Shown in pieces: positions 21,871 through 33,189 of a stretch of DNA of 64,000 nt. Location of the stretch: NCBI GenBank assembly GCA_020466095.1, contig CM035806.1, forward strand, positions 62,461,639 through 62,525,638, given 5' to 3'. Numbering within the stretch: position 1 is the stretch's first letter; each line of letters opens with the position of its first letter. The notes under the pieces were generated by a model. The model saw only the letters and a list, made by a program, of their open reading frames with translations. It was not told the DNA's origin and made no database searches. The position numbers were made by a program, and so were the translations under genes. Origin of the DNA: Chlorops oryzae (Eukaryota > Arthropoda > Insecta > Diptera > Chloropidae).

Positions 21871-22657
21871 TTAAAACTGAATTTTGGGTTCCATCCCCTA
21901 ACTGGCCAAAAAATGACCCTAGTAGAAAAAAATAAATTTTCGAGTCAAATGCCGCAAACCTCAATCTATGACGAGTTTTTGGACTCTATAACCATTAAAA
22001 TCGGTTAGTGGTTTCTATTCATAAAATTAATTCAAAACTAATATTTTTTGAAACGCATTATTCACTGTTTTCACGTTCCTTTCTTGAGTCTTTGCATGCA
22101 TACAAACCAAAAGCGACATGAAAAGACTTAAGACATGAACGGACCACAGTTGGAATTAGCAGTTTTACTCATCACCAATTTCTCCGTATTTAGAATTTGA
22201 AATTAAAAAAGATTTTTTTTGCCTGACGATGCAGTGTCCTTTTTTCTTTCGAATGACATCGAAAAGTCGGAATCGGTTAAAAGTGGACTTAGCAGGTTTA
22301 CACTTTAAGCCGACGATATGTTATGTATGATACCATATGGTATCGATTATAATCAATAATTATTCACACTTGCATTCTTTTCGACATCATAGGGGCCGTC
22401 CATATATTACGTCAGCATGATTTTGACCATTTTAGACCCCCTCCTCCCCCTTATCATCAATCGTCCATTTTTGTTAATTGTACTAGCGGCATGAGTTTAC
22501 AAAATCATGTTTCTGAACTTTGACCTCGTTGAGCACCCTCTAAATGACGTCCGATCAATCTAAATCTTTTCATTTCCCTTTTCTGTTGCGCTCTACTATA
22601 TTTTGAGGGGCGGATCGCAAAATTAAACGAACTTATCAAATTTGGTCCACCCTAATG

Positions 22658-24097
22658 TACACGTATGCATATGCTCCGATTTTGCACAAATGCTCCGCCT
22701 AAACCTAGAGCAAAAATCAGTTTCGTGCATGTGCATAACTTTCCAGCTGTCCTAGGGATGCTGGGTAAATATCGATCTTTGACGATTATCGTTGTTCAAA
22801 GTTAAAACATCTTTGTTGTATTATAATGTTGAGAGTTACTACACTTTCGGAGTAAATGAACCATAATATAAGCTTTTGGCAATATCTAAGTATTATATCC
22901 GATTAAAACTGGCCATCGCTTTAAGATTCTGAATGCTTGCAACATCGATAATTATAAAATAATGAGCATCCCTAATCCTGCTTGATAAAATATGCACCGT
23001 GTGCTTCGAAAGTACACTCACAGTTTCTTGCAAATGCAAAATAAAATTTGCAAATGCACATGCACATGCACTGGATAGTGAATACCGCTATTGAACTTTT
23101 AGTTATCAGGATCATAGTTTCCTCCCGACTAGTCCTTTAGTCCAATCTTACCAACAGCGAAGAGAGAAGATTTGCCAGGAAGAGGAAGAAACCTCTTTAC
23201 ATTTAATGACAGAATGTCCTGCCTTTTAAAGACAAAGAAGATCTACATTATGCAAGGAAATTATCCAGCAGACAGAACTGGCGGAAATGGATATAGAAAA
23301 AGTGAAAATCTTTCTAAGCTCTACTGGAGTACCTATCTAGAATACTCAAGGTGAAATCACAGGTTAGGCACAATAGTCTTGACAGACGCAGTGCCACGGA
23401 CGGCTGACGCTCGTACCTATCCACCAATATTCATATAAATATGACCTCAGCTATAACATAAGAATGAAAAGGCTTTTCACGATGTTTTCCAACCAGTAAA
23501 ACACATATTATGCTGCTGATTTTTAAGCAAATTTTTCGAAATCTTTAATACATAGGTAAAATTAAATATTTTTTAAATTAAAATTTGTATCTAAAAATTA
23601 TAGCTTTTATGTTTTAGAAAAGTAAAGGTAATTTATCCTGACTAGGATTTTACTCATAATATTGAAGGTATATGATAAAAGTCTTTTTTAAAGAGGGTTT
23701 TAAAGGAAAAATAGAAACTTGAAAAATATATATTTCCTAGAAAATCCATTTTTATAGGAAGTCAATTGTGTGGAAAAATTTTACACCCCGCTTTTCATAC
23801 TAATTCATAAACACGCTAATTTCCAAAAACCGAATTCTGAAGCGTTATTAATCTATTTTATTCGCAAGAATAAACTTCGGATATTGCTGAAAACAATAGG
23901 ATATGATTTGGGTACAGAATTTCTCTGGTTTTAAAACAAGAATGGGGGTCATATTTAGAACACCAATTTTCAAACCTTCAAAAGTTGATATACTGAATGT
24001 TTCTAAAATAATCTACACTAGTAAGCCCAGTCGACCGACACATTCGGTCGATTCCTAGAACACAAATACCACCTAAACAAAAAAGATAAAATTTAAC
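22658..24097. other. No gene apart from a LINE tail
   Basis: AT-rich unique-looking sequence with no credible coding frame except the fragment at 23130-23345. tgcaaatgcacatgcac words near 23030-23070 are simple-sequence noise. Confidence 0.4.
23130..23345 (+). pseudogene. LINE C-terminal fragment
   Basis: A frame starting near 23174 reads CQEEEETSLHLMTECPAF, a stop, then RQRRSTL...SSTGVPI and a stop. The C..E.ET..HL...CP.F pattern is the zinc-like C-terminus of LINE polyproteins, comparable to the one at 19366 but diverged. Nothing upstream of it survives. Confidence 0.5.
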
Positions 24098-24102
24098 ATA
24101 AC

Positions 24103-24514
24103 TGTTTGGGCCACGATCGAAGGTTGCACTTTTTAGAAATCGGAGGAGATTAGGAAGCTCCAGAATATCACACACGTGATATGAACAAATTCGGACGATA
24201 GGATTCAAAGCTCTTTAATTAATATTATAAAAACTTAAAACTTTATTTGCACATTCGATGCGTCATAAAATAAATGGAGATTCTCTCCTGATTACTACGT
24301 TAATTTTGGATGCCTTTTGTTAAGGTCCGGATGTTATACAATTAGTTTTTAACAAATAAAAAAAGGAACTGTACAAAATAGATGCGTTTCCGCTGCTGCC
24401 TAGATTCGTAATGAATAATGAAAATAAGTAATTGGTTTACAAAAAAGAGAAAAAGGAACGATGAACGTTCCGGCTCCTAATGAGCGATCGACCAGTGCTG
24501 CATTGACGTATACA
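24103..24514 (-). repeat. BEL/Pao 3' LTR
   Basis: 412 bp; on the minus strand it begins TG (tgtatacgtcaatgc) and ends CA. It differs from the other LTR by about ten substitutions or single-base indels by eye, roughly 2-3 percent. Confidence 0.93.
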
Positions 24515-24547
24515 TCGCCGGGCTCCTTGCAGCCTGGTGCAATGATT

Positions 24548-25339
24548 CTATGGAGAGGACGCCCGCGACGGTGACACCGGGCCGGAGACCAAATATCCGA
24601 AGATCGAATTTTGCGCCATCGGTCGACCATTTATACGGGGTAGGACTCCAGATTGGATAACCTGATAATAGATATCACTTCCGAGCACAATTTCGCAGGA
24701 TGACCGCACATAAAATTCTTCATCCGCCAATTGGACGTGATTGAACGACTTGGAGATGTTCCACTCTATAGTTTGTCCGGGGGTGGTGTAGCGCACCGTA
24801 CTTAGCTGGAGGTTGACTTCGAGTTTGCTATCGGACTCGAAGCGAGGGACCAGAGTGATGGTGCACATTGTATTATCTCCCCAGGTCCACGTCGATAGTC
24901 CGACCGTATTTACCCATTCTTTGGAGATGAGGCTTTGCTCACTGCAGGGATCCACTAATGCTCGAATCGAATGCCGCCGGTGTTTGAATATGGTTCGCAC
25001 GGATGCGGTTGGCATGAGGATGGTTGTCCTTTCAATGGAGGTGTTGGCCCAATCTACCACTCGAGATGTCGGATGTGGTGATGGCCCCTTCGATGGTCGC
25101 ATCCTTTGGCTGGCATGGAGTAAGGAATGGTGTTTTCCCTGGCAGATACTACAGCGCCCCTGGCTTCGACATTCGTGACGTGAGTGTGAATGCGCACGAC
25201 AGTTAAGGCAATAATTAAATCGTGATGCAGATCGCCAGCGGATTTCCACTGTCATTAAAAGAAAATCGGGACAATGTGCCAGCGGGTGATGGCGACTGCA
25301 CAGGCGGCAGCGGTATCGTTGGTCGGTCTTTGATGGCAT
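24548..25339 (-). CDS. Extra zinc-knuckle plus aspartic-protease ORF between integrase and 3' LTR
   Basis: This uninterrupted 263-codon ORF has three Cys/His knuckles near its N-terminus (CRLCSRHHPLAHC, CLNCRAHSHSRHEC, CSICQGKHHSLLH), the array normal for the end of BEL/Pao gag. It is followed by a retropepsin-like stretch with IRALVDPCSEQSLIS at the active site, where the usual D-S/T-G is D-P-C, and then IVLGSDIYY...IFGYLVSGPVS. This is the gag-protease junction of BEL elements, but here it lies about 80 bp after the integrase C-terminus. A separate, diverged copy of the protease C-terminal part is still present before the RT (29688-30250), where the knuckles and active site are missing. It may be a third ORF or a product of element recombination. 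Confidence 0.75.
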   Translation of the reverse strand: MPSKTDQRYRCRLCSRHHPLAHCPDFLLMTVEIRWRSASRFNYCLNCRAHSHSRHECRSQGRCSICQGKHHSLLHASQRMRPSKGPSPHPTSRVVDWANTSIERTTILMPTASVRTIFKHRRHSIRALVDPCSEQSLISKEWVNTVGLSTWTWGDNTMCTITLVPRFESDSKLEVNLQLSTVRYTTPGQTIEWNISKSFNHVQLADEEFYVRSSCEIVLGSDIYYQVIQSGVLPRINGRPMAQNSIFGYLVSGPVSPSRASSP

Positions 25340-25420
25340 CGATCTGTCGATTAGGATAAGAACGTGACGATTAGAAATGCAAATTTTAGTAGTTAATAAA
25401 TGTGGATAGAAGATAGATGT

Positions 25421-26865
25421 TTAACAGCTAGGAAGAAGTACTAATTTGGAGATCGGCCTAGTGCAAATCCCTTTACTAGTGCGAATGTCGGCGACACGAA
25501 CTCGGCCGTCTGTCCCTACGTAAACTTTAGTAATGCGACCGAGTCGCCACTCAGTGCTTGGAAGATCCTGTCGGATAACAACAAAATCGTTGGCTTTTAA
25601 ATCTTCTTGTGGTAATTTCCACCGGTGGCGCTTGTGCGATTCCGTCAAATATTCATGTTTCTACCGTTCACATAAGAATGATTTCATAGCTTGAACTCAT
25701 CGCCAACGATTACCGAGTGACAAAGGTTTTGCATGAAGAGAGGGCTCGGCGGTAGAGAGAAGAGGTCCACCAATGAGGAAATGACCGGGAGTTAGTGCTG
25801 CGAGATCCAGGGGATCTGGAGATTGGGGACTGAGTGGTCTTGAGTTGAGACAAGCCTAAATTTTTGCTATTAGGGTCTGAAATTCTTCGAATGAGTATTT
25901 TAAGTCTCCAGCGGACTTGTATAGATGTAACTTGAAGCTTTTAACGCCTGCTTCGCACAATCCTCCCATATGAGGCCCTCCTGCCGGAATGAAGGTCCAG
26001 GAAAGATTTTAGTGGGCATATTGTGCAGTAATTGCACCTTGAGCTGAATGGATAAAACTTGCAAAGTCCTGGCGCAGAGTCCTTTCTGCTCCCACGAAAT
26101 TTCGCCCATTGTCCGAGAAGATTTGCGACGTACATCCTCGACGGCCGATAAACCGAGCGAACGCTGCAAGAAAAGTTTCAGTACTGAGATCTGAAAATGC
26201 TTCCAAGTGGATGGCCTTTGTACTAAAACATACGAAAATGCAGACATAGCCTTTCGACAGACGATGCCCGCTACCGCTGAATGATTTAATGTCAAATGGG
26301 CCAGCAAAGTCGGTACCTGTGACGGTAAATGGCCTTGAAAATGTACTTCTTTCTGCAGGCAAGGCGGCCATAAGTTGCGTTTGTTGTTTCTTTCGTTCAA
26401 GTATACATTGATGACAGTGGTTAATGGTTGATTTGATCAAGTTACGAACGGTAGGAATCCAGAATTCGCATCTGATTAATGGGAGCATTAAAGCATTTCC
26501 GCCATGAATCGAAATCTTATGCACGAACCGTACTAGGAGCTTGGTGAATTGGCAGTTGTAAGGAAGAATTATAGGATGGCTTTCGTTGAAGCTAAGAGAT
26601 TTCGAAAAGGTGAGACGACCGTTAACTCGTAGGATCAAATCTTGGTCCAGACAAGGGTTTAAAGGGAGCAGACTGCTTTTGGAAGGTAATGATCCTTTGT
26701 TTTCAAACCGTATATTTCGTCGCTATAATGAATCCGTTGCGTGAGGCTGATGAGACGTTTTTTGATGAACGCGATTGCAATCGTTTGCAGATCTTGGCTG
26801 AAGAAAGGGACCTGAAAGGGGGTAGATTTGTGAGTCTTATGTAGGAATCGAAAGCAATACGCCAA
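25421..26865 (-). pseudogene. BEL/Pao integrase
   Basis: An HHCC zinc domain (HKISIHGG...INHCHQCI) precedes the catalytic core: Asp in VTGTDFAGPF, Asp in FSDNGRNFVGA, and Glu in GLCEAGVKSF. The Glu is in a different frame from the second Asp, so a frameshift lies near 26015. The C-terminal DUF5641-like domain is at 25421-25648 (WKLPQEDLKANDFVVIRQD...WRLGRI). Integrase would join element cDNA to host DNA in the nucleus. Confidence 0.85.
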
Positions 26866-26969
26866 AACACGTAAGGCACGCGAAAAGCACGAGAATCTTT
26901 CTAATATGTCCTCCGTTTCAGCGACTGATGAAAATTGGTTTTCACGGGCCGTTTCTCCAGTGCCGTCGA

Positions 26970-28440
26970 CTATTCAGGATTCGATGAAGGAGCTAGCCAA
27001 GTGTGATCTCCATGCGTAAGCCAGGTGGGCCCATGCCACCACAACCTCGAAGATGTTAGATCTTGTGGTGAACACCCTCGGCTGGCCAGATCAGCGGGAT
27101 TATCTTCTGATTTGACGTGGTTCCAGAACACGATGTCTGTTCGTTCGAGAATTTTAGATACACGGTTGGCTACGAATGATGACCAAGTACATGGTGGTTT
27201 CCGCAGCCATGCCAGTACAACGGTAGAGTCCCTCCAACAGTAGATGTTTGCCAGATTTATCTGGAGTTCGCGGCTGATCGCACTCACCATTTCTGCAAGC
27301 AAGAGGGCTCCGCTGAGCTCTAGTCTAGGCAATGAGAGGCTTTAGATAGGTGCTACTCTGGTCTTTGAATATATTAGAGAGCTAGAGAAATCATGCAAAT
27401 CGGTTTGACATCACAAATATATACATGCCGCATACGCCTTCTCCGACGCATCCCAGAAAGCATGTAATTCAGCCCGTTGATGTGGTTCATATTTCGTCCA
27501 TCTAGGGATTTCGATTAGTTCGATGGCTGGTAGATTTTCCAAAAAGAGTTGAAATTGAGCACTTAGAGTTTCTGGGATGGAATCATCCCAATTCAGGTTG
27601 CAAAGCCATATCTTCTGCATGATGATTTTTCCCGATACAATGACGGGAGCGAGCCAACCAGCAGGGTCGAACAATTTAGCGATCGAGGACAAAACTTCTC
27701 TTTTGGAATAGGATTCCTTGTAGGTTATCGGTTGACAGTGGAAGTAGAACTTATCCGAAATCGTATTCCATCGAATTCCCAGTGCTTTGATGGTGCTGGC
27801 TTCTTCTAGGATTAAAAAATGTTGATTCAATAGATGTGTTTGTGGAATGTCAGCCAAAATCTCTGTGGAGTTAGAAGTCCATTTCCGTAAGGAAAAGCCG
27901 GCATTTTGTAGCGCATCGGACAATTGACGTCGCGATCTTAAGGCAGTCTCTACATCATGGCTCCCAGCGAGGACGTCATCCACGTACATGTGATTTTTCA
28001 AGATGGACGCCGTCAAGGGATGTGAGTTTTCCACATGGTGGGATAGTTGAAGAAGAGTGCGGATAGCTAAATAGGGGGCACAGTTGACGCCAAAGGTAAC
28101 GCTTTTTAGCTCAAAATCTTGAATGGGATCTCGTGGTGACTGTCGAAATAGAATCCGCTGAAAAGGAGTATGTTTAGGGTCCACCAGAATTTGCCGATAC
28201 ATTTAAGTAATATCGGCAGTAAAGACGAACTTGAATAAACGCCATCTGATTGTGAGGAATACGAGATCCGTCTGGAGCGAGGGTCCTACGTGGAGAATGT
28301 CATTGAGACTGAGTCCATTCGATGAAGGCTGAGAAGCATTGAAAACGACGCGTAGCCGGGTAGTCAAACTGTCTTCTTTAATGATTGCATCATGGGGCAA
28401 GTAATACTGCATGACTTTTTCGTCGGATGAAGAGTTGGAT
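26970..28440 (-). pseudogene. BEL/Pao reverse transcriptase and RNase H
   Basis: The RT palm is clear: LRVVFNASQPSSNGLSLNDIL, FTADIT then a stop at 28202-28204 in place of the usual Lys before MYRQI, ELKSVTFGVNCAPY, and the catalytic YVDD in NHMYVDDVLAG. After the connection comes FDPAGWLAPVIV and the RNase H start (ELHAFWDASEKAYA). The rest of RNase H (PRLELSGALLLAEM, YCWRDSTVVLAWL, NPADLASRG) is in another frame at 26970-27332. At least one nonsense mutation and one frameshift are present. Confidence 0.88.
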
Positions 28441-28449
28441 GCCAGGGAC

Positions 28450-29679
28450 CAGGCGCGCAGCCAGGGGGGGGTTTTGGGGGTTCAAACCCCCCCCCAAATT
28501 AAGGAAAAAATACACGACACAGCTTACATTTCTACATCGCCGTCCTACAAACTCTTTTATTAAGTTTTATGATGCAATAATTTTAGTTCTTGACCGAATT
28601 TCCTCTTGGAATGATCAAAATGTGTCAAGTCAGTCTAATTTATTAAAATGTGCCTTACAAAAAGGCGAATTTCTTATATCTCTTCATTGTATAAACCAAG
28701 TTTTTAGTTACACATTTGTTCTATGTAAATATTTACAAGGTAGAAACATTGATCTCAAATATGCTGTTGTCCTAGCAGATATATGCTTAGAGAATATTCA
28801 AACCTTAAGAAGTAACGCTGAGGAAGAATTTCAGAAATTGTTTAAAAACGCTGAGAAGCAAGCTTTATCAAGCGGACTTATTTTGCAAAAACCTAGGCTC
28901 GCACATTCTCAGGACCACGAAGCACATTTTCATACTAAAAGTGTTGAATATTATTATCGTATTTCCCTTTATTTACCTTTTGTGGATGCATTTATTGTCA
29001 ACTTAACCAATCGCTTTTCAAAACACAAGGATATTCTTCTTGGTTTTCAAGTTTTATTTCCTCAAAGCGATACTGCAAAAGTTGATGATTTTTTAGACAA
29101 ATTTAAAAAACTCTTTCAGTTTTATCAAGATGATTTAGAGGGAAATTTTGATGATTCAAAAATGGAGCTCACTATTTGGTATAAATTAATTAATAATTTA
29201 AAAAAAAAATGAAAGACCAAAAACAGTGTTTGACGCTATAAAATTTTGTAAAAAAGATATTTTACCAAATATTTTTATTTTATTAACTATTTTGGCTACT
29301 CTTCCAATAACCACATGTGAAAATGAGAGTTCGTTTTCAACTCTCCGCCGACTCAAAACTTATCTTAGATCTACAATGACAGAACAGAGGTTAAATGCCT
29401 TAGCACTCCTCTACGTCCATCGAGATCTTACTCCCAGTGTAGAGGACATACTAAATAAACTTGCTGAAAGCAAGCGCAGAATTAACATTGCACTTTAAAT
29501 TGAATAAGTTCCTTCGAAAATACTTTTTTTACTTTGTACACCTTATAAAAATGTAAAATATTTATGTAAATATATTTTAATTATATATTTTGTAAGCTTT
29601 TTACGAAAATAAAAACAAAAAATATTTAGAAAAATTTTCTGCGAACCCCCCCCAAATTGAAATCCTGGCTGCGCGCCTG
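28450..29679 (+). mobile_element. hAT element inserted in the BEL pol gene (8-bp duplication ccagggac)
   Basis: ccagggac at 28442-28449 and 29680-29687 flanks ends caggcgcgcagccagg and cctggctgcgcgcctg, a perfect 16-bp inverted repeat, followed on both sides by a run of G or C (gggggggg / cccccccc) next to 'aaatt'. At 1230 bp with only the 3' part of a transposase, it is an internally deleted derivative. Confidence 0.92.
28558..29498 (+). pseudogene. hAT transposase, C-terminal half (ZMYM/P52rIPK-like)
   Basis: Two frames (to 29212, then 29226-29498) carry the C-terminal half of a hAT transposase. The second contains the dimerisation motif CENESSFSTLRRLKTYLRSTM and LNALALLYVHRD, diagnostic for hAT and closest in style to ZMYM1/P52rIPK-like insect sequences. 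The BED/TTF zinc finger and the first catalytic Asp region are absent, so it is non-functional. A stop in the A-run near 29210 separates the frames. Confidence 0.8.
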
Positions 29680-29687
29680 CCAGGGAC

Positions 29688-30250
29688 ATATGGCCTAGTA
29701 TAACATACTCCTCCAAAACAGCATCGTATTCGACCTTAAGTGCAGGTCTTTTGCAGAGCCGAAGTTCGTTTCGGATGAACTGGTTGAACGCTTGATTTCG
29801 TGACGTTCCTAGGTTGATTTGGTGTGGAAAATCATCCTTAAATGGTAATCGGACGATATAACGTCGTTCTTCGTTGCGGCGCGTAGTTGTGGAGTAGAGC
29901 GTTTCGCACGATTGCTCGGAATCGGACAGCATCTTCTGTTGAGGTATTTGCTCTATCTCCCAAAAATGCGCAATTTGCTGATCGAGAGATACTTCCGTGA
30001 AGTACGACACAAATAAAGTTGGCTCTACGCCTGCAGAATTTGAGACAGGCCCTGAAATGATCCATCCAAATATAGTTTCCTGCGCCAATAGCGAGCCAAC
30101 CACGTTCCTTTGAACTCCATGTAGCAGAATGGAAGGGTAGATATCACCGCCAATCAGCATGTCGACACTCGAACCTTTATGGAAGGTGGGGTCTGCCAAA
30201 CTTAGGTGCTGGAGCTGTTGCTCGATTCCATCTGCAGATGAAAAGCTGGG
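29688..30250 (-). pseudogene. BEL/Pao protease C-terminal part and RT N-terminus
   Basis: The frame contains LADPTF..SSVDMLIGGDIYPSIL, AQETIFGWIISGPVSN, and after a linker RRYIVRLPFKDDF, LGTSRNQAFNQFIRNE, then EYVILGHMSLA, the standard run from protease to RT. The protease active site and the gag zinc knuckles that should precede it are missing: gag ends about 20 bp upstream. The sequence continues beyond the hAT insertion at 28441. Confidence 0.8.
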
Positions 30251-30261
30251 AAAATTTTAAG

Positions 30262-31217
30262 TTAAATACGGAATACGGAATACGCTTCCAGAGCTTTAAA
30301 TCGTAGAGTCAAGAATTTGTCCATATCACTCCAACAAGGAACTGTCGATTTATCGCCGATTGATTGTTCCCAGAGAGCAAGAGAAATGTCTGGCAATTTT
30401 GAAGAACACAGAAAAACCAGAATGGGGTTCCAACTATTCAAATCTACCTGATATTGAGTGAGAGCAGAAAGACAATTGTTAATTAATCTCTGTAAATCTT
30501 TAATTTGGGTTCCGGTTTCCTTTGACACCGTAGGAAAATTAAATAGTATTTTAAGCTGGCTGTTGATGAGAATGCGTTTATTTCGTAGCGATCGTTCAAA
30601 TTCTTCCATGCTTGGTCAAATCCCTCATTTGTTAAAGGGGATTTCTTCACGATTTCTAACGCTTCTCCACTAGGTTTTTTCAAAAGATGGAACAATTTCT
30701 CAACTCGGGTGAGCTTAGAATTCTGGATGTAAAAAGCCGTAAATATATCGCGAAAAGAGGGCCAACCAATGTAGTCTCCTTTGAAAACCTCAGTATCACA
30801 CGGGGGTAAACGTATATTTGAGGTAATTACTTCGTCGGCAGCTTGAGTAGATGATTGAATATTGGATGTCTGCAGAGTCATTTCAACAGATAGTTCGCTT
30901 ATTTTTGTTAGACAACGGACATAAGCCTTGTAAGCACTATTATATTTAGTTTTAACGATGGTTGTGCTAGCTAGATCTGGTGTCTCAAGAGAAGTCAAGC
31001 TAACAAGGCACTTTTGATAGGCACTTTTCACCTCCAACCAGATCGATTTAACTTCACCTCGTTGTACTTCGAGCGAATATATAGTATGGTTCGCTGGTGT
31101 GACGTCATTGAATTCTACTTCGAACTCAATCAAGTTTTCAGAAGCAAGCGTAAAAGATTCGACAACTGCCATCGTTGGATCAAAAATTGAAAGCCGATGG
31201 TATTCCTCCATTAACAA
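30262..31217 (-). pseudogene. BEL/Pao gag (DUF1759 type), frameshifted
   Basis: On the minus strand the N-terminal coiled region is followed by the DUF1759 signature LPPCDTEVFKGDYIGWPSF, RVEKLFHLLKKPSGEALEIV, and AWKNLNDRYE. A frameshift near 30590 moves the rest to another frame (NSQLKILFNFPTVSKE, DISLALWEQSIGDKS). A stop follows EAYSVFRI. The zinc knuckles are not attached here. Gag packages the element RNA and forms particles in the cytoplasm. Confidence 0.88.
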
Positions 31218-31379
31218 CCTTAAGGAGAACTATTCGCTAAACTTTCGATAACGCAGCTTTAAACAAAAAGTCCCTTTTTAAATTTTGTTATTGTAATTCA
31301 ACAGTTTCGTTTCGGTTTTATTCGCTTCGCGCATGAATGAAAGGTAAGCACGTATATTCAATATGCTTACGGCGTGCAG

Positions 31380-31555
31380 ATTATATTAAAGTATTCGCAA
31401 CCGTTTAAATGCGTACTTTTAGTAGTGTACATTGGGCGTAAGAATTAGAACAAAATATTCGCACCGTATAAATGCGTACTTTTCGTAGTGTACATTGGGC
31501 GTAAGACTTACATCAAAATATTCGCACCGTATAAATGCGTACTTTTCATAGGGTG
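31380..31555 (-). repeat. Tandem repeat in the BEL leader
   Basis: Three units of about 64 bp share 'ttcgcaccgtataaatgcgt', 'acttttcgtagtgtacat' and 'tgggcgtaaga'. They lie between the 5' LTR and gag, in the region expected to hold packaging or control sequence. Confidence 0.8.
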
Positions 31556-32105
31556 CGAACGGACTCTAACGACGACTGCACTCGTTCTCGCCTTGCTTTA
31601 ATAGTATTGTGGTGTAAATTTTTAAATGAGTATGTATATATGATAGGTTGAAAATGATAATGTGTTAATTGAATGGATGCCTTGAGGTTAGGATTCCCCT
31701 TTGAGACAACCAATTGAAATCGAAGAGCCGAGATTATAGAAGGGGTTTTGAACCGAATGAACCTGAATAAGAGGCACAAGTAGTGCATAAATATATATAG
31801 GAATCCACTCTCCAAGGAATGGACTTGGCAATGGATGATGAAGCTACATAGATAGATATATAGAAGAAATTGAAAAGGGTTGTACTCACTTGATGTGTTG
31901 GACAAACCAAGATAGATTGTAGCGGTGGAGGGGATTTAGGTGTTGAAGCCCGGAACAACAGCAATAGCAGCGACAGCAGCAGCAGCAGTCGTATGGATGT
32001 GATGAACCGGTGAATTCCTTGTCCTAGAGTTCCGTCACGTGGTGCTCGATTGGGTCGATATTAGAATGAAAAATAAAGGATGATGCCAATTGGGTCGAGC
32101 GGGTG

Positions 32106-32123
32106 ATCCGGCTCGAAGGACCA
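32106..32123 (-). promoter_or_regulatory. Primer-binding site, tRNA-Tyr type
   Basis: Five bases inside the 5' LTR, the minus strand reads TGGTCCTTCGAGCCGGAT. This is complementary to the 3' end of fly tRNA-Tyr including CCA, as I remember that tRNA. It would prime minus-strand cDNA synthesis. Confidence 0.8.
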
Positions 32124-32128
32124 ATCAA

Positions 32129-32539
32129 TGTTTGGGCCACGATCGAAGGTTGCACTTTTTAGAAATCGGAGGAGATTAGGAAGCTCCAGAATATCACACA
32201 CGTGATATGAACCAATTCGGACGATACGATTCAAAGCTCTTTAATTATTATTATAAAAACTTAAAACTTTATTTGCACATTCGATGCGTCATAAAATAAA
32301 TGGAGATTCTCTCCTGATTACTACGTTAATTTTGGATGCGTTTTGTTAAGGTGCGGATGTTATACAATTAGTTTTTAACAAATAAAAAAGGAACTGTACA
32401 AAATAGATGCGTTTCCGCTGCTGCCTAGTTTCGTAATGAATAATGAAAATAAGTAATTGGTTTACAAAAAAGAGAAAAAGGAACGATTTACGTTCCGGCT
32501 CCTAATGACCGATCGACCAGTGCTGCATTGACGTATTCA
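32129..32539 (-). repeat. BEL/Pao 5' LTR
   Basis: 411 bp, TG...CA on the minus strand, pairing with 24103-24514. It would contain the promoter and polyadenylation signals; aataaaaaa words are present but not mapped further. Confidence 0.93.
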
Positions 32540-33116
32540 ATAACTTTAAGCAAGATACATAGGAACATGAATTTCGAAAGACAGTTTTTGATTTGTTTTT
32601 AAGCTTTTCATAATTTTATTTTGTATACTTTATTTGTTTTTTTTTTTCACTCCAAAACCTCCTATTTCATTTTCATTAGCATTTGTACGCAGAGTGTTTT
32701 CGCGTAGTCGTGTTTTTCGCGTACGATCACGAAGGGCCCTACTTTCCGGCCCCACACGGTAACGTTGCAGTCGTGGCATTCTTCGCAGTTCTACAGCTAG
32801 TTTTACTTGCGTTCATTCTGGTCTTCTCTGAAGTAGCAGAAAGCTTATTGCTTTCATACGCTCTCAATGTATGTAAGCATTTAAGTATGTCTATATTATA
32901 AACACCCTGCAGTAATTATCTCTAGTGACTGATTCAATCTGTCACTAGTTCCTCCGTCACCGTCGCTAGTGACCAACTGTACCCGTGCCAATGTATTCTC
33001 CTATGGACACTTTGTATCAGCATATGTTCGAGCGGACACCAGTTGACGACTGAACAGGTGATGCTGTAGAGGCAGCTCATTAGGTATAGTACGTAAATGG
33101 GAAGCGCCGCGCACAG

Positions 33117-33189
33117 GGCTCGGATGGCTCAGTGTGAAGAGTCTGGCCTAGCCACCTGGAGACCCGTGTTCGAATCTCGCTCGGGCGGG
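33117..33189 (+). other. tRNA-like Pol III module
   Basis: ggctcggatggctcagtgtg resembles a tRNA A box region and gttcgaatctc is a good B box about 45 bp downstream, followed by a 14-T run that could terminate Pol III. The acceptor stem does not pair well, so this is a tRNA-derived relic and not a functional tRNA gene. Confidence 0.6.

Larger units (their letters stand above)
20220..22657. mobile_element. TIR element with cattagggtg ends, carrying repeats
   Basis: cattagggtg at 20220 and caccctaatg ending at 22657 are inverted, with TA (or tgtaca) on both outer sides. Inside are a three-unit tandem repeat (20395-20850), a family A insertion (21034-21870) and a 'ggggccgtccatatattacgtca' type segment near 22390 that I recall as frequent in insect repeats. 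No transposase is visible. A TA duplication would suit Tc1/mariner-type mobilisation. Confidence 0.55.
24103..32539 (-). mobile_element. BEL/Pao LTR retrotransposon, complete with LTRs
   Basis: Two LTRs (24103-24514 and 32129-32539) bound the element, and ataac at 24098-24102 and 32540-32544 is the 5-bp target duplication. Reading on the minus strand the order is 5' LTR, tRNA-Tyr primer site, leader with tandem repeats, gag (DUF1759 type), protease remnant, reverse transcriptase, RNase H, integrase, then an extra zinc-knuckle/protease ORF, 3' LTR. A 1230-bp hAT is inserted at the protease/RT junction. Frameshifts and stops in gag and pol make it non-autonomous now. No env-like gene is seen. 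Confidence 0.93.

Noticed and set aside
24103..32539. An env-like gene making this an insect retrovirus
   Set aside because: The ORF after integrase is a zinc-knuckle/protease module. No signal peptide, transmembrane segment or fusion-protein pattern is visible.
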